The position numbers and the translations under genes were made by a program. Source: Lycocorax pyrrhopterus obiensis (Eukaryota > Chordata > Aves > Passeriformes > Paradisaeidae). From it: a stretch of DNA of 64,000 nucleotides. This document shows positions 25,901 to 37,500 of this stretch, piece by piece; the first letter of the stretch is position 1, and each line of letters opens with the position of its first letter. The stretch is taken from NCBI GenBank assembly GCA_014706295.1, contig JACSVZ010000001.1, positions 83,574,237-83,638,236 of the forward strand, written 5' to 3'. Under the pieces are notes generated by a model. It was not told the DNA's origin. It saw only the letters and a list, made by a program, of their open reading frames with translations, and did no database searches.

Positions 25901-27470
25901 TTCATTTGAAACAAAACCAAAAAGCTACAAATTCCCAGGGTTAAAACTCTCTGTCCTCAGCTACGTACTGATGGGTGACCATCAGAGGTGTTCCCAAACT
26001 GAACAAACTGGTAAGGAGTGAGCACTTCCCTGCACGGCTATCACAGAGTGGCACTGAATGAATTACGATGTGCTGCTCTACTGTAGCTCTGCTCTTCTGT
26101 TTCTATTTAAACTGTGTCATAAACTCAATCCACCCTTTGACTCAGCACAAAGCCCTGCTCTGACATCCAGCCTAGGAACCCCCTAGAAGCGGTTTGTACA
26201 TAATCACACTCACTAATGGCATTAAAATTGTTTAGAGAATGGAAACAGTGACAGCTACCCTGGGGCTCCCCATGCCGCTAAAATACTTTACAGACACATT
26301 TTCCTGCTTGCTATGGGCATTCACGCCCCAAGATAGATGCTGCTGAAAGAAAACTGCCTTGTTCAGGATGGACACGAATAATTTTCTAATAAGCAAGTAA
26401 TTTTTCTGCAAGAGCTCACTACTTCAGGGGGTGGTTCTTGTAATAGATGGTTAAATAACAATAAATCTTGGATCATCTAATATGAAAGCCCATGAACGGA
26501 ACAGTCTCCATTACATTTTGAAATGAAGAAAGTTTTTCCACAGTGCTGGAAGCCAGAAAGATTAACATACCAAAAAAAAAAAAAAAATGAACAGAGAAAA
26601 CCAAGACAGCGAGAGAGAAAAACCTGCCTCAAACCAAATTATAAAGGAGAACTAAATCACTGTCAGTGTCGTGCCAAAATACCTCTGCTGCTTTTCCTGG
26701 TCACAGAACTTGTTAAAACACAGCAAAAATAATGGAGTTGCACTTTAATAACTACAGAAGCCTTACTGCCATTAAAAATTTAACAACTCTATTAGCCTGC
26801 CTGAGATGCCAAGGGTGGTGTGAGGGTTACACTGCCTTACCTGCTCGACTGAGGGCTGTAGAAAAAGATGCCTTGGAAAACCTGAAACTAACTTTGATAC
26901 TGGCAGGCCACGGGTGAGTCTATTAACACACACACGGGGCACAGTGGTTGTTTTGGCATGTGTGTCACTGACATGCACACACAGAGAAAAGGGAGCATAG
27001 TATGTGTTTCCATTTAGTCCAATTCCTAGGACTGCCTCCTTTCACCCTCCTTTTTTCCTTCTTTCTCTTTCCCTGCATGTCAAGCAGCTTCGGTATCACG
27101 GTACAAGAGCAAACTGCATTACAAGCTGACAGTGATGGTCAGTTTAAATAACGGGGCAAGCTGTAGGAAGGACCTGCATCCCCAGGGCTTCCAAACCACC
27201 TGAGTGACGGGGCAGCTGCACAAGCTGGGACCTTACCAAGCCCTCGGACCTCGCTCGGGGCAGGAGGCAAAAAACAACTGCCCCAGGCTACAGCAGCCGC
27301 TTCACTGAAGAGCTCGTGTCACGTATGTCTTGAAAAGCCACCCCAGAAATACTAAGGTTCTCAGACACAGTGATGAATCCAAGCATAGGACCGCAGCAAA
27401 GCGCTACCTTCAGACGCCTCCCAAGCGTGAAAAGCAGCAAAGGCGAATTTTATCCCAGCTGCTCCCTCAC
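22926..27470 (-). other. PRSS23: PRSS23 5' intron (far boundary uncertain)
   Basis: This is the interval between the splice acceptor at 22926 and the CpG island. It contains no recognisable exon. Minus-strand donor candidates at its far end are GTAAGG at 27236-27231 (exon ending TTG), GTGAGG at 27470-27465 (exon ending CGG) and GTAGGT at 27859-27854 (exon ending CCG). I placed the boundary at the middle one, which sits at the island edge. The intron holds a CTCF-type motif at 25333-25345, an A15 run at about 26573-26587, and a GC-richer stretch at 25.08-25.35 kb. Length about 4.3-4.9 kb depending on the donor. Confidence 0.5.
25333..25345 (+). promoter_or_regulatory. CTCF-type binding motif
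   Basis: The bases ACAGCAGAGGGCA match the core vertebrate CTCF consensus (CCASYAGRKGGCR) at 12 of 13 positions. The site lies in the 5' intron of PRSS23, about 2.2 kb from the CpG island side. Known: such cores bind the insulator protein CTCF. Inferred: this copy may be occupied; a chance match is possible. Confidence 0.4.
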
Positions 27471-27790
27471 CCGCCGTCCTTTCAGAGTTGGCCACTGGCA
27501 GGGGCGCCGGCTGCCGCAGCAGCGGACCCGCAGCGGGGACCGGCGGGGAGCAGCCGCGTTCGCCCTTTTGTCGCCGGCGCCGCCGCTCCGGTGGATGCGA
27601 GCGGGGTTAAACATTAAGCCCTGCGCGGAGGGAGCGCTCGCCCCCGGGCGGGACAGCGGCTCTCGCCGCTCGGTGCCCGCACGGCCGGGCGCCCTCGGCG
27701 CCGCGCCCGCCGGCAGGTGAGGCACTGGCCCACGGCAGCGCGGGGCGAGCCCGGCGCTCGCCATCCTCCCGCCGCCCCTTTGTCCCCCCG

Positions 27791-27829
27791 GGGCGACCCG
27801 CACGCCGGGGCGACCCGCACGCCGGGGCG
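27791..27829. repeat. 17-bp tandem repeat in the CpG island
   Basis: The unit GGGCGACCCGCACGCCG occurs twice exactly (27791-27807 and 27808-27824), followed by five bases of a third copy. It lies inside the likely PRSS23 promoter. Confidence 0.9.
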
Positions 27830-28010
27830 CCCTCCCGGCCGACGGGACCCGCTACCTACCGGCTCCCCGCAGCGGCGGCGGCGCCTCCGGGAGCGGCTCA
27901 GGCAGGTGGCGGGGCCGGGGCCGGTCCCATCTCTCCCGCCGCCTCCGCGGGGCTCGGGAGCGCCTCCCCTCCCTCCCGCCGGGCGCCGGCCCTCGGCGGC
28001 GCGCTCGGAG

Positions 28011-28105
28011 CGGGGCGGGGCGGGGCGGGGTGGGGCGGAGCGGCGCCTCCCGCAGGTGGATCCCGCCGCTGGATCCCGCCGCCGCCCCGCCCCGCCCCGC
28101 CCCGC
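28011..28105. repeat. Facing G-rich and C-rich tracts (inverted repeat, GC boxes)
   Basis: GGGGC units at 28011-28037 and CCCCG units at 28082-28105 are complementary, separated by about 45 bases. Each holds five G4 or C4 runs spaced by a single base, fitting G-quadruplex formation on opposite strands and multiple Sp1-type GC boxes. Structure and binding are inferred from the motif only. Confidence 0.8.
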
Positions 28106-29764
28106 AGCGCTCCCGGCGGTATCGCCGCCCGCGGGGCCCCCCCCGCGCCGCGCCCCTCCCCGGCCGGGCCCGCGCCGTCCCTCCGCGCAGGCTTCCCCCG
28201 CGGGCCGCCGCCCCAGTGCGTCCTGCCCGCGTCACCCCCTTTTTTATTCTTTTACTGCTATTTTCATTTATTTCCCGAGGGAAAACAGGAGTTTCCCCCG
28301 TCCTTGTTTTTATTCGCTGTGTTCTGGCACTACGGGCAGCTCAGGGGCTGCCGTCCCGGTGCGAGATTTTGGGGTGCAGCCCGTCGCACCTCTGCAGCCC
28401 CGAGGGCAACAGACTCTTTGTCCCCAGTGTCTGGGTACCCAGATCCCTTTTCAGAGGGTCCCCAGGAGTGGGGTGAACCCCCGCGGTCCCTCCTGCCTCT
28501 GCAGGGCATCAGCTGCAGGAGCTCTGCGGTCAGTCACCCATGTTGCCTCATCAAGCAGACATTTAAATTTAATTGTCCGACACATTGTTTGCATGGGTTT
28601 TAATTACTCGTCCTTCCTGAATCCTTATAATGATATCTGGCAAGAAAAGAGGAAACCAGGGCCAAGAAGGCAAAAATCCTGCAATGTTTTATCTCCACAA
28701 GAAAAAGTCACAAAAGAAAAAGTTTTTTCAAAATTCCCAGCTGATCACCATTATTCTAGAAAGGAAATAAAAATTTCATAGGAATCAACTGATTGCAGCC
28801 TTCTACTGACCTTTTCACCCTACTGCTGCCCTTACAAAGGGTGAGAAGAGCCTGAAGCAAAGCAAAACCTTTGCCTCACCAATGGACAATCTGTGAAGAG
28901 CCGAAATATGACAGGATCTTACATTCTCAGCCACGATTTTTCTAATTTGCATTTGCTTGGCCCTAGCACCATCCCCATCTGGGTCTGTGGAAAGATTATA
29001 CCAAATGAGTGGAAAAAGTACATACTACATTAAAAAAAAAAGTAACTACTCTGACAAGTCTATCTCAACCATGAATGGTTAGAAGAGAGCTGCAGAGGAA
29101 GAGGTCCTCAGTGGTAAAGCACAAATGTCTCCAGCAGAAACACAGCTAGAGAATGCAACTGGTGTTGGAGAAGGGCTGGTGACACCAGTGCGGCTGCTCT
29201 TGGGCCATGAGGGAATGACCGTGCAACAGTGAGGCAGATCCCTGGAGTATCAGCAGGCAGCAGACAAGTCAGGCTCTGTCTGCAATGCCATACTCACCAT
29301 AGATCCCTTCCTGATCTGACTCTGTGTCTAACCACGTCCCGACAAGATGTGCAGTCCCTCTGCTCAGAAGCTTTGCCCTGTACACACACATCTGCTGATG
29401 TGGATGGATGGAAGGGCTGGCCCATGCCTCGCAGGGGCGACAATGTTGTGAGGTTTGGTTAGAGTGGGTCTCAGGGCTGCAGCAGTGGTCCAGGTGGGTT
29501 CTTGCTTTCTATGGACATGCAGCCTCTTGTGTCGCAGCTGCCATATGTGCTCCAGGGCCTTCCAGACACAAATTCAAATAGACGCAATCCTAGATGATAT
29601 GATGCTGATAGAAGTTTTTGTAGCAGACAGGGGGACAGAGATGCAGAGATGCTAAGATGTATGTAGTGGGACTCACCTCACTTAATTGTAGGGGTTTGGG
29701 ATGCCCTGGGCTGTCCATGATACAATACAGGACTGCAAACCTTCTCTGCCTGAAGCAGCAGCAG

Positions 29765-29860
29765 TGGAAATTATCCTTGCCTATGGCAGGGTGTTTGTAA
29801 CTAGAAGATCTTTGAGATCACTTTCAACCCAAACCATTCTATGGTGATGTGATTCCATGA
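29765..29860 (+). mobile_element. CR1 LINE 3' terminal fragment
   Basis: A short plus-strand piece carries CCTATGGCAGGGTGTTTG, an AGATGATCTTTAAGGT-like box and CAACCCAAACCATTCTATGG before the tail GATTCCATGA. Only about 95 bases of the CR1 3' end remain. Confidence 0.8.
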
Positions 29861-32800
29861 AAGTGGATTCCAAGGCTTGGTGTCTACAGGCCCCCTCCTG
29901 AGAATGAAACCTTAAAGAAAGTGTTGGGCAAAACTTTCATGACAAAAGGACTGGAGAAGAATGTTTAGTTTGAAATTTAGTTATGAGACATTTTGTTGCC
30001 ATAAAACTTCTGATTTTTATTATTTTTAGGGTATGCATTAAACCATAAGCTCAGAAAAGACAGTTTGTCTGGCCTGTTTTTAGAAATAATGAACTACTGT
30101 CCTGTTCTATTGAGCGTCTGTAGACAAAATCTGATGTTTTAACTTTCTAATTCAAAAGATGAAAAAAATACCAAATATAGATTTTTTTTTTCTCTTATGT
30201 GTATAATTCTTAAGAAGCAAGAGCTCTGGTGAAATTGGACTGCACAAGTTTTTTTAAGAGAGTGAAGTCCAAGATCTGCATGTTACTGTGAGCCATTGTT
30301 GAGGCAAAGAGCGGTAAGTGACAACATACGTAAAGGTGAAGAGGTATTAGCTGTACTATATTGTCAAGTGATAACACACACGCTGACTTTTCAGCACCCT
30401 GTGAGTAAGCTGAAAATGAAACAGTCTACAGGTGGGAGCCCTAATGAATGGCACTGTCAGGAGATAATTTCTCATGGTTGAAGAAATCTTTTATTCTGCA
30501 GGGAAGTGAAGTAACCTGGCATTGTGGGCCTGTGCCAGATTCCGCTGCAGACAATGAAGTGATTTCAGAGACCACTGAGTCTGGAAGGAAGAATGGCAAT
30601 GCACAGTTGGCTCACATGAGTCTCCCCATTGCTCACCGGTGATGCAATGCAGAAGAAAAGTCCTTGGAGTTCCCCACTGCAATGGCAGCTCTCCAGCTGG
30701 CTCCCTCTGCTTTCCCTGGGACACAGACCCCTGCTCACTCACACCCTCTTTCCTGAAGTGCTTTTTAACTGTGAGAGAAAATTGAAGGTGAAGACACTCT
30801 CTATCCCTTTAGAAATGGTCTGTTTTGAAGGCAAGAATAATGCAGACTGGGGCTTTGGAGAAGCAAGTCCTTTCCTCATCCCTGCCCCTACTTTAGTTCG
30901 GGATTTCAGGAAGGCTCTGGTGCCACAGCTCCCAAATCTGTGCAACAAGTGTGAGAGCATATCCTGTCTCAATGAAGTGCTATGATGATAATTACAGTGG
31001 TGACTCTCCCATGAGTGGGTGCTGTGCTGATGGGAAGGGGAAGGCCAGACATTCAGCTCAGATGTGCTGCACCACAAGATGATACCACTAGGAGAGAAGG
31101 AACTCTTCCTCAGGTTCTTCAAGACTGTGGATGCAAGGGTGGTCGTGGAGGTACTTATTCCTAGTTCCCAGAAGCAAAATGCTTTTACTGTCAGCTCTGA
31201 AGGGAAGCACATGAGGACTGGGAATCTGAGTTGTTTAGTTTATGGAAAAGATTGCCAAGTAGGAAAACTGACAGCTGAATGTATACAATATCCTTCCTGT
31301 GTTGGCAAAAATCTTGTCATCAGCAAGAGTGACACTGTGGAGCAGCATGCAGGAGGACTGAGAGGGGATTCCACTGATTAATAAAGACAACTAAAAGCTA
31401 GTCATGACCACTCTAGGTTCCTTTTGCAGGTCTTAAGGGGCTACCTCAGAGGGCAATTAATTACATCCTGAAATGGGGTGTAAATTAGGCCGGACAATCA
31501 TTCCTTAAAAGCACTCATTTTATTCTGCTGTCATGAGAGGTTAAATCTAACTTTTTGGTGCCTACAGCTACATGAAGTGAAGCCCACTCAGTGTGTCTGT
31601 CTTCTTCCTGGATGGATAGGGATATTTGAGCATCTAGTTGCAATTCACTCAGACAGGGGAAGATTTCTGCTGCACAGGTCCACCTGCAGACACAACTGTG
31701 CAAATAAAGGGCTTTGCCTGAGAAAACTCAAGCTTTACAGAAAGTTTCTAAATCTATTGGAAAACTAATCTACTACTATATGGGAAACACAAGAGGCAAC
31801 AGTGGACTGAAAATACAGTACATTTAGGAATAATTTTGTAGCTGTTTTCCCCCCCACCAGAATTCTCAGCTTAAAGGTTTAATGGGATTATCCATATCTG
31901 TCAGACGTGGCATGGGATTCTCTAAATAGAGTATATTATGTTTAGAAACATATTAGAAAGTTTTGATCAAACTGTGAGGTGCATAGAAGGAAGAAAAAAA
32001 GGATTAATATTTTGAATTCCGCTTGTTTCAAAATTCACAGCTATATATTTTATATACGCTCTTAACTATGGAGAATTCCTACTATTCATGTTGTTGAGAA
32101 TATTTCTGATGAGTGATATTTAAACTAACAGTCCCTCTTTAATTTCATGATAGTGAAAACTTGTTGAGAAAAAACAGGCATCTGGATTTGCTCCAGCAAG
32201 ACTGAGATTCTTTTAAGACACTGCATCTTCACCATTTGAATAAACAGCATATCACTACAGTGAAGTAATCCCAAAATGACACCTTAAAAATAAAACATCC
32301 ACTGCAACTGCACTCCCTGAGAACTTCAGGAATTTCCTGAAGAAGGGAATCTTCAGTGTTATGCAAAATTGGATTGAATTCATCACTACTGTTTTTGTTT
32401 TCATGCCAGCCTGGCAGTTTCGAATCCACTATGTGCTCATTTATGAATAGTGAGCTGTAACATTTTCTAAGTGCTGTATGTGACCATAAAGCTACTGTAT
32501 ACTCACAAGGTCGTTGAGGATATTAGTAGACATCTTTTTCAGCTCCAGTTGGAGATAATACTCATTTCATGCCCAGCTTGTTTAAAGAGAATCAAATTCA
32601 AATAAGGGAATTAAAAAGAATCCCTTATTCAACGCACACAGCAAAACAGAAGGTTCTCCCCTCAGTGAGAGCCCACCCTGCAGAGCAGGGAAAGGCCTTT
32701 CCTATCCCATTGTACAGCCAGAATTGGTGGCATTTCTAGTGAGATGCTTGAGCTCATCCTAATTTTGACACCCGGTCATCTTGCAGCAGAATGGAGGCAC

Positions 32801-35272
32801 CTTGAAGTTAGCAGTGTGACTCTGAGGGACCACATCGTATTTCAGACTATGTTCTAGCTATGGTCTAAACAAGGTGGTGTTCTTGTCAAGATCGTCCCTG
32901 CAATGGATGTAGGCCCTGTGGGGACATCAAAATCAGGTCTATCTGCAAAGAAAAAGGAAAACCAACCAGGGTTTGGGACTATTTTATTGAGTGATTCTGT
33001 CTCAACTTCTTGGTCAAATAAGCTTTTGCTGGTAGAATTTCTGTGAGTCCACATAACGTCGCGTGGATCGGTGCTTCTAAGGGAAATGAACATGAAGGTC
33101 CAAGGCATGCAGGAGGGCTATTTAGCCATCAAAGCCAGCACATGGGACCATCTAAAAGTGGCTTCTGGTCTGAAATGTGAAGAGGAGTTATAGTAGAACC
33201 AGGAGAGGTCAGTTATGACTAGCTTGAGAACAAGTAAACAAAATCAGCCTTGGCTAATTTTAGCTATCTAAAAATTACATCAATAGCCTAGAGAAGGCCA
33301 TCTTTAAGTAGAGGAGAGGAGGCAATTCAGCCCACCCATGTTAGATGCTGATGCTGTTATGGAGTTATAGTCTGGAATTATTTTCTCCTGGGCATCAATA
33401 GAGGAAGCCTAGACAGCTTGTGTGAAGTGGACATTTGACTCTCAAAGTTAGATGGCAGTATACTATTCAGAGTTAAGTGCTCCTCACCATAATTGCTCTT
33501 GGGGGGCTCTTGTTCACATCTTGTCAAGATGAACTTGGGTTGTTTTCCAAATCTCGTGTATCCAACTATAAAAAGCGTGATGATTTTTCTCCCAAATAGG
33601 CAACCTGTTTCACTAACCTATGATCCTTTTCCTTCCCATGTGACAGATGACATCTTTCATTTGCAAGGTAGTAATTGCAATTTTATGCTTCTCAGCTGTG
33701 ACTGCAGCTGCAGGACTGTGTGTAGTTCTGGCTACCTAGCTCCATGTGAGACATAGACAAATTGGAGGTAAATAAGAAAAAAAAGTACATGAAAGGTGAA
33801 TAAAGAAAACTTTCATGGTTTATCATAGGATGAATCTAACAGTCTGCACTTGCAGTGCAGAGTTTATAGGACCCTAAGGAGGAATTATTTCACATGGCAC
33901 TAAGGCGTATAATGACAAGAGTTTAATGCGATGAGATTAGAAAAGACATATTTGGGCTAAACGTCACCAGAAAAATCTCTGACTGTGCGAATTGGTTGTG
34001 GAATAGTATCCCAGGGGATTTCTGCCCCTTGACCCCCGGATATATAAACTGTGTGAGGCAAAACATTAGGAAGGGGAAACTATCCTGAATATCATGTAGC
34101 AGTTTAGGCAATCCAATAGATCTTTCCCAGCACTAATTACTACCATCTACAGATCAAAGCCTAGAAGATAGGCAAACCATTTGATGATATGTCTTGCAGA
34201 GACGTATCCCATGAGGAATATTCATAGCAAGTCTTATAACTTATTTGTGACACAGCTTGCCTTTGAGTGCATTTCAAAGCTCAAAGATGAATTTGTAAAA
34301 ATAACCCTGTGCTGCTCCATACAACGAACCAGGTACTTACTGGTGGTCTGTAAATATTTCCTCTCTATCTCCAAAATGTCAAATATATGCGCCCAGCCTG
34401 TACTCTTTCATTTAACCTGGGTTCCCTTTGGAACCAAGGAGACAGATTTAAGTGGAAAAATTTAGTTTTTAATGACATGTATACAGCCTCACACAAGACA
34501 AATCAGATAAAGATATAGACACTACAAACCTGGGTCTGGGAGCAGGTCTGCACCAGGAGCTGAGTCATGCGTCAAACCTGTAAATATAATTTAGAATTTC
34601 ACATTAATTTCTAATTCTCATTGAAAATACGAACTAAGAGAAGCAGAGTATAGGTATCTACCTACATTTATCAATAGCCTATGACAGTAAGTCTGAGAGG
34701 CATCCTGAACAACTCCATGGCAACATTCCATGGCCGCCTTGGCAGGAGGCTTCCTGGGACAGAAAAGGAGTGAGCAGCCCACCCAACAGAGACATCCACG
34801 CAGATACACCTGGAATGGTAGTTCAGCTGCTCTCAGGAGAAGTAAAGGTCCTTAAACTGCCCTCACCCTAGTTTATTAGTAGGAAGATCCCATATAATTA
34901 CTGACTGGAGTAGTAGACCTGGACCACGAGAAAAGATGCCATTCAGAAGTACCTTAGGTGGTGCAAAACACTTTGGTGTTTCAGTTGATAGTCAAGTTAC
35001 CCAGTTGAAGAGGGTTTTATAGCTGGGACGAAGCATGGAGATCCAGCCTGACATCCTGCATTACCCATGGAGTTCTCTGCCCCAGCTGCTAATCTTGTTT
35101 GAGCTAGAAAGACATTTTAAAGAACAGTCAGTCTTGAGCTAAAAATTATCACAGTGTAGGTGTACATTACAGTCTTTAGTTCATCATTGTCTAGTTATTT
35201 CTATTTATACTTCAGCTGTTAGCAAGATATCTTAAGGTCAAAGGCCCCAAAAGTCCTAGTGTACTGTATCAG

Positions 35273-35298
35273 TATATATATAGAATATATATATATAT
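35273..35298. repeat. Imperfect AT microsatellite
   Basis: A short run of TA units with a GAA interruption. Confidence 0.85.
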
Positions 35299-36512
35299 GC
35301 TATGTATCAGTACTGTTATTCTAAAACTTGAACTTTTATCAGAAGTTGAATTATACTTTCACAAAATCTGTTTCCATAAATATTAATTATATTACTGTGT
35401 TCCTTTGTGAAACATATAGTGAATCTGATTATGTGATCTGAGATTGAAATCAAGTAGGAGAGCCCACAGTTATCTGCGTAATTCCATATATCCTATTCAA
35501 ATACTCATTTCACCCTCACTTTCTGCCAAACTTTTACAGTTTTCCTTCTGTTTTAGGACTAATTGAAAATTGACAGTAATGGTCAAGAGATCTTGAAAAG
35601 TTTCTGGAAATGTCTGATTTTAAAATGTCTAATTTTAGAAATGACTGTGAGCAACAATATTTAATTCTTGGAACTATAACTGTGTTAACTGGCAATGCTA
35701 ATATATATTTTCTGTGTTGATTTTTAGTCAAGATAACTGTTTTAAGTAATTTTTAGACAGTCCCATTGTCACTGTGGGAAATCCAGACGAAATCATTCAG
35801 CATAAGTCACTTTCTCTATACAGCACAGAGAGATGTTTTAAGTAGATACTTATCCTGTAGTTCAAAAACATTTGAGATCAATGGTTTCCCTTACCAGTGG
35901 CAGAAAGAGCTGATGCCCTTTCTGGCATACAATTTCTGCTATTTTGAGATTGCTACTTGCTGTTTTAGTTATAGCAAGTGATTTAAACTGTCTGGTCACA
36001 GAAATCCTGCCGCTACATTTGGTAATATCTGTTAGGTCAAATTGATGTTTATTAGTGACCAGGCAAACTCTTTTTGCTTATTTTCCAGACTGAGTATTAG
36101 CTTAAGAAAATTAGATCTTTTCTTCCTTGCATGTCTGCTGGTTGCTTTGCTGATTACTTTCATGGTGTTTTAAATTTGTGCTAATGACTGCTTTTGCTCT
36201 ACTTTCACTCTGCTCTTTTTCTACCAGCTTAATGCCTCAGCCTGATCCCAGAGAAGTCTATATGCCTTTCCCTTGATTTGGAGCCCATGTAACTGTACAT
36301 TTCCCTAGGAAAGGTAGGGAATATTTCTCAGCTTTAACTTCAGTTATTTACCTTGCTCTTACCTAGCTTCTGCCTAGCACTTACCAGTTCTTCCAGATCA
36401 CTTAAGCATTGTTTTTAGTGGCTCCCTGCTGAGATCTTTACTCCCAGTAGCACATGGGATGACTTGTCATTAGTATTCATTTAGACCGTCAGTAGTCATT
36501 AAATCTATTCAG

Positions 36513-36680
36513 AGAACCACGGAATACTTTAGGTTGCCCCTAGAAGTCTGTTAGTCCAACCTCCTGCTCAAAGCAGGACCGAGTCCGAAGCTGAGCTTTG
36601 GATTTCCCTTTCAAGTCCAATAAACACCCTCTCTTGCAGAATATCCAGCAAGGACCATCCTCTGCCTTTGAACAGGTTGT
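36513..36680 (-). mobile_element. Diverged CR1 LINE 3' fragment
   Basis: Minus-strand CR1-like tail: AACCACGGAATACTTTAGGT followed by TAGTCCAACCTCCTGCTCAA and AAAGCAGG. This is the wording of an older CR1 subfamily. Similarity fades after about 36680. It lies less than 200 bases from the next CR1 and has the same orientation. Confidence 0.65.
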
Positions 36681-36865
36681 GACATCTTTACAGGAACATG
36701 TACAGCCTCACAGGCTGAGACTTCCACAGTGATCTTTCCTATAGACTCTGTTCTTTTCTAAGCATCTTCTGTGAAGATGGCTGAAGAAAACAATTAATAG
36801 CAAGTTTAGTGGTTATATGCAAGAGTGGCTTGATTCTGCTCTCAAAGACAAGTGAAAAACAGTAG

Positions 36866-37500
36866 TAGAATTACAAAATGGTTTGAGCTGGGAGGGATCT
36901 TAAAGATCATCTAGTTTCAATCCCCCTGCCATGAGCAGGGACACCTTCCACTAGACCAGGTTGCTACATCCAACCTGGCCTTGAACACTTCGAGGGATGT
37001 GGCATCCACAGCTTCTCTGAGCAACCTTTGCCAGTGACTTGCCCCCCTCACAGTAAAGAATTTCTTCCTTATATCTAATCTAAGCCTTCTCTCTTTCATT
37101 TTAAAGCCATTCCCCCTTGTCCTGTCACTGCATGCCCTTGTAAAAAGTCCCTCCTCAGTTTTCTTGCAGGCCCCTTTCAGGCACTGGAAGGTCGCAGTAA
37201 GGTCACCCCAGAACCTTCTCTTCTCTAGGCTAAACAACCCCAGCTCTCTCAGCCTTTCCTCATAGGAGAGGTTTTCCTTCCCTCTAATCATTTTTGTGGC
37301 TCTCCAACAGATGGCTTTCTTTTGCTGAGGAGCCCAGAGCTGAATGCAGCACTCCAGGTGGGGTCCCATGAGGGCAAAGCAGAGGGGCAAAATCACCTGC
37401 CTTGGCCTGTTGGCCATGCTGCTTCTGATGCAGCCCAGGATGTATTTGGCTTTCCAGGCAGCAAGCACACATTGCCGGCTCCTGTCTGACCTGCCAGGAA
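36866..37500 (-). mobile_element. CR1 LINE fragment with long ORF2 remnant
   Basis: A minus-strand CR1 starts with the 3' tail at 36866 (GAATTACAAAATGGTTTGAG) and extends about 630 bases into ORF2. An open stretch of 216 codons (37567-36917, minus) covers the ORF2 C-terminus, including LEKRRFWGDLTATFQ and SDRTRGNGFK. It is open by survival, not by function: the element lacks the catalytic part of the reverse transcriptase and the endonuclease. Confidence 0.92.

Larger units (their letters stand above)
27450..28250. promoter_or_regulatory. CpG island, likely PRSS23 promoter and first exon
   Basis: About 800 bases are extremely GC-rich and full of CpG, in sharp contrast to the AT-leaning flanks. 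Repeated GC boxes of the Sp1 type lie at 28011-28037 and, in the complementary orientation, at 28082-28105. No TATA box is obvious. The island sits about 5 kb upstream of the PRSS23 coding exon on its strand, the expected place for the promoter and non-coding first exon. Good splice donors occur on both strands (minus: 27470-27465 and 27859-27854; plus: CAG|GTGAGG with the exon ending at 27716), so transcription could be bidirectional. The promoter role is inferred from composition and position. Long open frames through the island are a by-product of high GC. Confidence 0.75.
28251..36512. other. Upstream intergenic DNA
   Basis: Apart from the CR1 tail at 29.8 kb, I see no gene, RNA or dispersed repeat. 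Reading frames up to 157 codons (30739-31212, minus) carry no recognisable domain. Confidence 0.5.

Noticed and set aside
27717..28781. 354-codon open frame on the plus strand through the CpG island
   Set aside because: It is rich in Pro, Arg, Ala and Gly because of extreme GC content, opens at a splice-donor position, has no domain, and runs on into AT-rich sequence without any signature. Overlapping frames on both strands are equally open.
30739..31212. 157-codon minus-strand frame
   Set aside because: No domain or context; consistent with chance.
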